Shown piece after piece: positions 5,366 through 9,547 of a stretch of DNA of 9,547 nucleotides. Position numbers and translations under genes: made by a program. The notes beneath the pieces were generated by a model. The model did not search any database and had not been told where the DNA came from. It saw nothing but the letters and a program-made list of their open reading frames with translations. Source of the stretch: JBKHBQ01 sp046542305 (GTDB lineage Bacteria > Bacteroidota > Bacteroidia > Bacteroidales > 4484-276). The first letter of the stretch is position 1; each line of letters begins with the position of its first letter. The DNA lies in assembly GCA_046542305.1 (NCBI GenBank), contig JBKHBQ010000153.1, positions 1 through 9,547 of the forward strand. Reading direction: 5' to 3'.

Positions 5366-6850
5366 CTACCTCAGCTTATCGAAATCGATGCTGATTTCGT
5401 GGTCGTACTTGAAATCGTAAAGGGTAACCTGGCGGAGCTGGTAATAATTTATCCAGTATTCCTGCAGGCTGCGGGCATAGCTGATGCGCGCATTGTCGTT
5501 GTTGATTTGTGCGGTGGTAAGATCGGTGATGCTGATCTTGCCGATCATGTACCGTTGCTTGGCCACCTCGAAGCCTTTTCCTGCCACAGTATCGGCCTTG
5601 GCTGCTATTTCAAGCTGGCGCTGCTGCATCATGAAATTGGCTACTTCGAGGTACACGTTCTGTTCGAAATCGATGCGCTCCTGTTCCACGGCGGTGCGCA
5701 CTATTTCGCGGTTTGATTCGGCCACCTTAATGTTTCCTTTTGACAGGCCCCAGTCGAGGATGGGAATGTGAATGCCCACGGTGAGCAATTGTTGATCCTG
5801 CGGCGCCTCATACACTTCATCGAAGCTATATGCACTCTGGGTAAGGCCGTACTGCGCCGAGATCACCGCACTAAACCTTTCGTTCAACTGGGCGTAATTC
5901 ACATCCATATCAGCCTGCAGCAACCGCCGCTCGAATTCCAGGGTTTTGGAGTTGTTTTGCTTGGCCATCAGGATCGCTTTATCCATCTCAATATCAAAAA
6001 ATGACACATCCTCCACCGGCGCTACAAGTTCCACGGGCCGGTCATCCTGCAGTCGCAGAAAGCTTTTTAGCTGAAACATCCGGTTTTCCAGCTCGATGGC
6101 GGTATTCTCCACTTCAGCCTGTGCCCGCAGCAAACTCAGTTCCATCTGCAGCAGGTCGTTCTCGGGAATCTTTCCAAGATTGTAGCGTCCCAGTCCGATC
6201 TTGTAAATGGTATCATAATTTGCCGCATTCTGCAGGGCAATCTTCATCTGGATTTGCGACACGAGCAGGTTGAAAAAATAACTGGTGGCTGTAATGGCGA
6301 TCTGCTCCACATTTTGCAGGTACTGCCGTTTGGCCTCACGGTATTCCAGCGGATCGATCTTTTTAGACCATTTATAGGGATTAAAAGTGAAAATTCCCTG
6401 AGAAACTCCGATCACCATCGGTGTGGAAAGCCATGAGGTGGGCGTAGAATCTGCCAGATAATCGATGCGTACGAGCCCGGAGCGCAGGTATACTTCGCCG
6501 CCGGTAATCCCCACAACCTTGCTCAGGCTGATGTCGCCTGTGGTATTCAGCAGGGCACGTTCCCTGAACACATCACTGCCGTCGTCGAGGGTGATCTTTT
6601 GGATTGAACGGTTGTAGCTGGGCAGTGTGGCATCAAAATACAGCTTTGGCAGCAACAATGCCTCCGAGCGGCGCATTTCCCAAAATGCTTTCAAAAACCT
6701 GTTTTTTGCCGATAAAGCATCCGGCGATTGCTGCTGTGCGATGGAAATCACCTCATCGAGGGTAAGCTGACGGGGAGCCAATTGGGCCGCACCATGCCCG
6801 CTTACCAGCAGGAAAAGTACAAGGAGAAGGAAACTGTTTAACCTGTTCAT
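5366..6850 (-). CDS. TolC-family outer membrane efflux channel
   Basis: 494 residues. A Sec signal peptide (hydrophobic segment about 6-18, cleavage near GAAQ) directs it to the outer membrane. The mature part begins LTLDEVISIAQQQSPDAL, the usual opening of OEP-family proteins. The family's internal duplication is visible as two related helical motifs: IGLGRYNLGKIPENDLLQ (218-235) and AKQRYMIGKISITDLTTAQ (430-448), each followed by a long helix. Strand-like segments around 100-155 and 325-368 (GIHIPILDWGLSKGN) fit the two beta-barrel parts. TolC proteins trimerise into a barrel plus periplasmic alpha tunnel. This would be the exit duct for the adaptor and permease encoded just upstream, 24 nt away in the same operon. 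It is a little longer than E. coli TolC's mature form. The substrate cannot be told from the sequence. Confidence 0.92.
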   Translation of the reverse strand: MNRLNSFLLLVLFLLVSGHGAAQLAPRQLTLDEVISIAQQQSPDALSAKNRFLKAFWEMRRSEALLLPKLYFDATLPSYNRSIQKITLDDGSDVFRERALLNTTGDISLSKVVGITGGEVYLRSGLVRIDYLADSTPTSWLSTPMVIGVSQGIFTFNPYKWSKKIDPLEYREAKRQYLQNVEQIAITATSYFFNLLVSQIQMKIALQNAANYDTIYKIGLGRYNLGKIPENDLLQMELSLLRAQAEVENTAIELENRMFQLKSFLRLQDDRPVELVAPVEDVSFFDIEMDKAILMAKQNNSKTLEFERRLLQADMDVNYAQLNERFSAVISAQYGLTQSAYSFDEVYEAPQDQQLLTVGIHIPILDWGLSKGNIKVAESNREIVRTAVEQERIDFEQNVYLEVANFMMQQRQLEIAAKADTVAGKGFEVAKQRYMIGKISITDLTTAQINNDNARISYARSLQEYWINYYQLRQVTLYDFKYDHEISIDFDKLR

Positions 6851-6874
6851 GCCTGTGGAATCTCGGTATTAATA

Positions 6875-8194
6875 TTAATCGTGCCGCAGGGAAGTCACCG
6901 GATCCTGGTTGGCTGCCTTCCGGGCCGGCATCAGCCCGAAAACAATCCCCACCGAAGCCGCCACACCGAATGATATAAGTATGGAAATCAGGGAAACCAC
7001 GGTAAGGATGCCGGTGACATGCATTATGACCTCGGCCAGGATCACGCCCAGCAAAATTCCGATAAACCCGCCCGTAATGCTGATGATGGTGGCCTCGGAA
7101 ACAAACTGAAAGATGATGTCGTTTTTGCGGGCGCCAATGGCCATGCGCACCCCGATTTCGCGGATGCGCTCCATCACCGATGCCAGCATAATGTTCATAA
7201 TCCCGATGCCGCCCACGATCAATGAAATGCTGGCGATAGCACCGAGCACGATATTAAAAATATCTTTGGTCCGCTGTTGTTGTTTAAGCAGCAGTTCGGG
7301 AATTTTTATCTCGAAATCTTCCTGTCCTGCATGTCGCCGAATCAGCATCCGCTTGATTACACCGGCAGTGGCGGCAAGCATTTCACTGTCCTGCATCTGC
7401 ACGATGATTTTATCGAGCTGGTTGTAGTTTTTGTCCTTCTCCGCTTCATCGCGCTGGCTCATAATGGCACGGGTAACCAGCGAACGGTCACGATAACGCA
7501 GCAGAATGGTTTTGATCGGAACAAATACGGTGTTGTTGAATTCGCTTACGCCGAGCTCCTCGGTGGCTGATTGTGCTACCTCCCGGCCTTTGAGCACACC
7601 AATTACTTCCAGCCAGATATCCCCGCATTTGAGGGATTTTCCGATTGGATTTTCCTGCTTGAAAAATTTGGCACGTATCTCCGGCCCGACGATGCATACC
7701 GGCCTGCCGTTTTCGAGCTGGTAGTCGCTGAACATTTTGCCTTCGAGCAGCTCCAGATTGAATACATCGAAAAAATCAGGCGTTACACCCGAAAACTTTG
7801 CCTGGCTTCTTGTTCCGGATTTCACCACGTGGGTGTTGTAAACCATTTCAGGGCTTATGCGTTCAACGCCGGGTATGATATTTTGGATGCTTTTCACATC
7901 TTCCAGCGTCAATCCCGGAGAAAAGTTCTTTTTCGCTTCCCCGTTCTCACCTTCTTCCCCGGTTTGATTTCCATTGTCATCCGATTCCATCAGCTTCGGT
8001 TCGATCACAATATTGTTTACCCCCACCATTTTGATCTGCTCCAGGATTTCCTGCTGCGCACCTTTTCCGATGGCCATCATGGCAATTACCGCGGCCACAC
8101 CGAAAATGATGCCCAGGGCAGTAAGGATCGACCGGAATTTATTGGCAAAAACAGCTTCCGTTGCCGAATTGATGTTATGGAAATACCTTTTCAA
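6875..8194 (-). CDS. MacB-type ABC transporter permease, no fused ATPase, TTG start
   Basis: 439 residues. The architecture is the MacB/FtsX-type permease half. TM1 lies at about 23-42. A large periplasmic domain (MacB_PCD type) spans about 45-305. Three C-terminal TM segments lie at about 315-338, 368-392 and 397-420. The cytoplasmic segment SVMERIREIGVRMAIGAR (339-356) is the signature that contacts the ATPase in this family. There are no Walker motifs, so unlike E. coli MacB (about 648 residues) the ATPase is a separate protein. An acidic, low-complexity insert (about 69-90) interrupts the first part of the periplasmic domain. The start is TTG: it overlaps the adaptor's stop as TTGA, no in-frame ATG lies upstream before a stop codon, and the next ATG is inside TM1. 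It probably works as a dimer that drives substrate through the adaptor to TolC. Confidence 0.93.
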   Translation of the reverse strand: MKRYFHNINSATEAVFANKFRSILTALGIIFGVAAVIAMMAIGKGAQQEILEQIKMVGVNNIVIEPKLMESDDNGNQTGEEGENGEAKKNFSPGLTLEDVKSIQNIIPGVERISPEMVYNTHVVKSGTRSQAKFSGVTPDFFDVFNLELLEGKMFSDYQLENGRPVCIVGPEIRAKFFKQENPIGKSLKCGDIWLEVIGVLKGREVAQSATEELGVSEFNNTVFVPIKTILLRYRDRSLVTRAIMSQRDEAEKDKNYNQLDKIIVQMQDSEMLAATAGVIKRMLIRRHAGQEDFEIKIPELLLKQQQRTKDIFNIVLGAIASISLIVGGIGIMNIMLASVMERIREIGVRMAIGARKNDIIFQFVSEATIISITGGFIGILLGVILAEVIMHVTGILTVVSLISILISFGVAASVGIVFGLMPARKAANQDPVTSLRHD

Positions 8195-9453
8195 TTTTCG
8201 TCGGCTTTTTCTATCGGATATATTTCGAGATCATCTGAATTCTCGGGAATGCTGAGCAGGATCTCATCATCAGGGATAAGACCCGCGGTGATGATGACCT
8301 CATTTTCGTTGCTGGGGCCGGGGATCACCTGCTTTTTACCAATGCCCCTGCCCATATCCGCATACACATAACTGAGGCTGTCGTTGCTGTGCAATGCTTC
8401 CAGCGGGACATAAAGCACACTGTCGAAGCGGGCGATCATGATTACGTTTTTGGTGGTCATCGAAGGCCGCATAATGGTATCGGTATCCAGCACTTTAATG
8501 ATGACCTCGAACACCTTGGCATCCGATCCCGGGCGTTGTTCGCCGATATTTGCCACTTCAGTCACCTCACCGGCATATTCACGGTCGGGAAATGCATCGA
8601 TGGTAAGCGTAACCGGCTGTCCGGTCCGCACCTTTGAAATATCGATTTCATTCACATAGGTTTTGGAAATCATCCTGGTAAGATCGGGAAGTTTTGCCAC
8701 CACATTGTCCCATGAATTGACGGTAGATCCGGTTTCGGTTTTCCTGCCGCGCCAGTCGCGCTTGTAGATTATCATCCCCGATTTGGGCGCATGCACCGTA
8801 AATGCCTGCAGTATCTCGAGCATGCGCTGGCGCTGGCGCTGCGCCTGTTCGAGGGTGGCCGACACCTCCTGCATGGTGGCCTTGGCCTTTTCGAGCTTCA
8901 GGTCGTAATTTTCCACGGCCTGGCTGTGTGACCGTTCGGCTTTTTCGAGGCTTATCTTTGCCTGTCGCTGTGTGGCGGGCGGTTCGTACTTGCTTTGTTC
9001 CAGCGCGATTTCCTGCTCTTCCATGGCAAACTTCAGGTTTACCAGATCGTTTCGGGCGCTGCGCAGGTCGAGGGAAGTGTCGAGCATGGTTTTGGTGAAC
9101 TGCGATTCGAGCTTTTCCAGTTCATTCTCCAGATCCTTGAGCTTGCTCATCACCTCGGTCTGATCGAGCGACGCCACAAAATCTCCCGAGTCCACAATGG
9201 TACCTTCAGGTATGAGTTTATTTATTTTGATATCACTCCAAATCTGGATCGACCTGAGGTTGTCGGGGCCGTAGATATTCTCGGAACTTTCGGATTCCAG
9301 TTCACCGGTAGTGGTGACGTTCACGGTGAATTGCCCGTAGCCGGGAGTGGTTTTCACAGCCTGAACTTCACCTGTATCGCCTCCCGCAAAATACCAAACC
9401 CCCAGGATCAGCACCACTGCGGCCGTAAGAACGATACTCAGTTTTGTCTTCAT
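8191..9453 (-). CDS. HlyD/MacA-family periplasmic adaptor subunit
   Basis: 420 residues. An N-terminal membrane anchor (about 5-22) has no lipobox. The first lipoyl half lies at about 66-100 (INKLIPEGTIVDSGDFVASLD). A long coiled-coil hairpin rich in Glu, Gln and Lys spans about 100-218. The second lipoyl half begins TVHAPKSGMIIY (219-230). A beta-barrel domain follows (about 260-342, with VRTGQPVTLTIDAFPDREYAGEV), then a membrane-proximal domain (about 345-405, with VLYVPLEALHSND). This is the order seen in MacA-type membrane fusion proteins, which form a hexameric tube between a MacB dimer and a TolC trimer. The gene lies 27 nt after the preceding gene and overlaps the permease gene by 4 nt, so the two are probably translationally coupled. 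The start at 9453 is an ATG without a Shine-Dalgarno site. Confidence 0.94.
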   Translation of the reverse strand: MKTKLSIVLTAAVVLILGVWYFAGGDTGEVQAVKTTPGYGQFTVNVTTTGELESESSENIYGPDNLRSIQIWSDIKINKLIPEGTIVDSGDFVASLDQTEVMSKLKDLENELEKLESQFTKTMLDTSLDLRSARNDLVNLKFAMEEQEIALEQSKYEPPATQRQAKISLEKAERSHSQAVENYDLKLEKAKATMQEVSATLEQAQRQRQRMLEILQAFTVHAPKSGMIIYKRDWRGRKTETGSTVNSWDNVVAKLPDLTRMISKTYVNEIDISKVRTGQPVTLTIDAFPDREYAGEVTEVANIGEQRPGSDAKVFEVIIKVLDTDTIMRPSMTTKNVIMIARFDSVLYVPLEALHSNDSLSYVYADMGRGIGKKQVIPGPSNENEVIITAGLIPDDEILLSIPENSDDLEIYPIEKADEN

Positions 9454-9480
9454 GCAATTGTTTGTTTACGATTCATCAGG

Positions 9481-9547
9481 TCACTCATCCTTCAGAAACT
9501 GATTGATGATATCTTCGATAGAAATACCTCCTGCTTCGGCTTTGTAG
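9481..9547 (-). CDS. C-terminal fragment of an unidentified gene (5' part outside window)
   Basis: Only the last 21 complete codons before TGA are in the window; the fragment reads YKAEAGGISIEDIINQFLKDE on joining AEAGGISIED and IINQFLKDE after YK. The reading is supported by tight spacing to the adaptor gene (27 nt) on the same strand, and not by recognisable homology. By position it could be the missing ABC ATPase of the MacB-type system, but this tail is not one I can assign to that or any other family. Confidence 0.5.
   Translation of the reverse strand, partial: YKAEAGGISIEDIINQFLKDE

Noticed and set aside
7571..8371. 266-codon plus-strand reading frame opposite the permease and adaptor genes
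   Set aside because: It crosses the junction of two well-supported genes on the other strand and has no recognisable features or start signals.

Overview
The window looks like a chromosomal piece from a member of the Bacteroidota, probably Bacteroidales or a relative. This is inferred from three things: candidate promoters with the TAnnTTTG -7 box of that phylum, lipoproteins whose mature ends start C-K-K-D, and LruC-domain proteins next to a MacB-type efflux operon whose genes lack Shine-Dalgarno sites. Every gene lies on the minus strand, so the biological order runs from the right end to the left.

Right half (9547 to 5366): the tail of an unidentified gene is followed by a tripartite export operon. 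It contains a HlyD/MacA-type periplasmic adaptor, a MacB-type permease with no fused ATPase, and a TolC-family outer membrane channel. Spacing is tight: 27 nt, then a 4-nt TTGA overlap in which the permease starts on TTG, then 24 nt. The three products together would span inner membrane, periplasm and outer membrane. The ATPase must come from elsewhere, most likely upstream of the window.

Middle (5365 to 3934): glyA, serine hydroxymethyltransferase, is a single gene with its own likely promoter and a strong intrinsic terminator.

Left half (3933 to 1) is the distinctive part. A two-gene unit encodes a 122-residue lipoprotein and a 463-residue secreted LruC-domain protein, and ends at an intrinsic terminator. 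It is followed by a second unit encoding a large LruC-domain lipoprotein, whose first 592 residues are in the window. The small lipoprotein is a free-standing copy of the N-terminal domain of the large one. The large one adds a beta-solenoid-like Asn/Gly-rich region and an acidic calcium-binding-like linker before its LruC domain.

The main new observation is regulatory. Each LruC unit is preceded by three copies of a 9-bp element (minus-strand consensus about TTACAYTTA) at an exact 21-bp period, with the nearest copy 35-36 nt from a TAnnTTTG box. Nine-bp direct repeats with 12-bp spacers are the usual layout for LytTR-type response regulators. I infer that both units form one regulon, perhaps for a surface or matrix structure. 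The three LruC-cluster genes also carry strong GGAGG ribosome binding sites, which the other complete genes lack.
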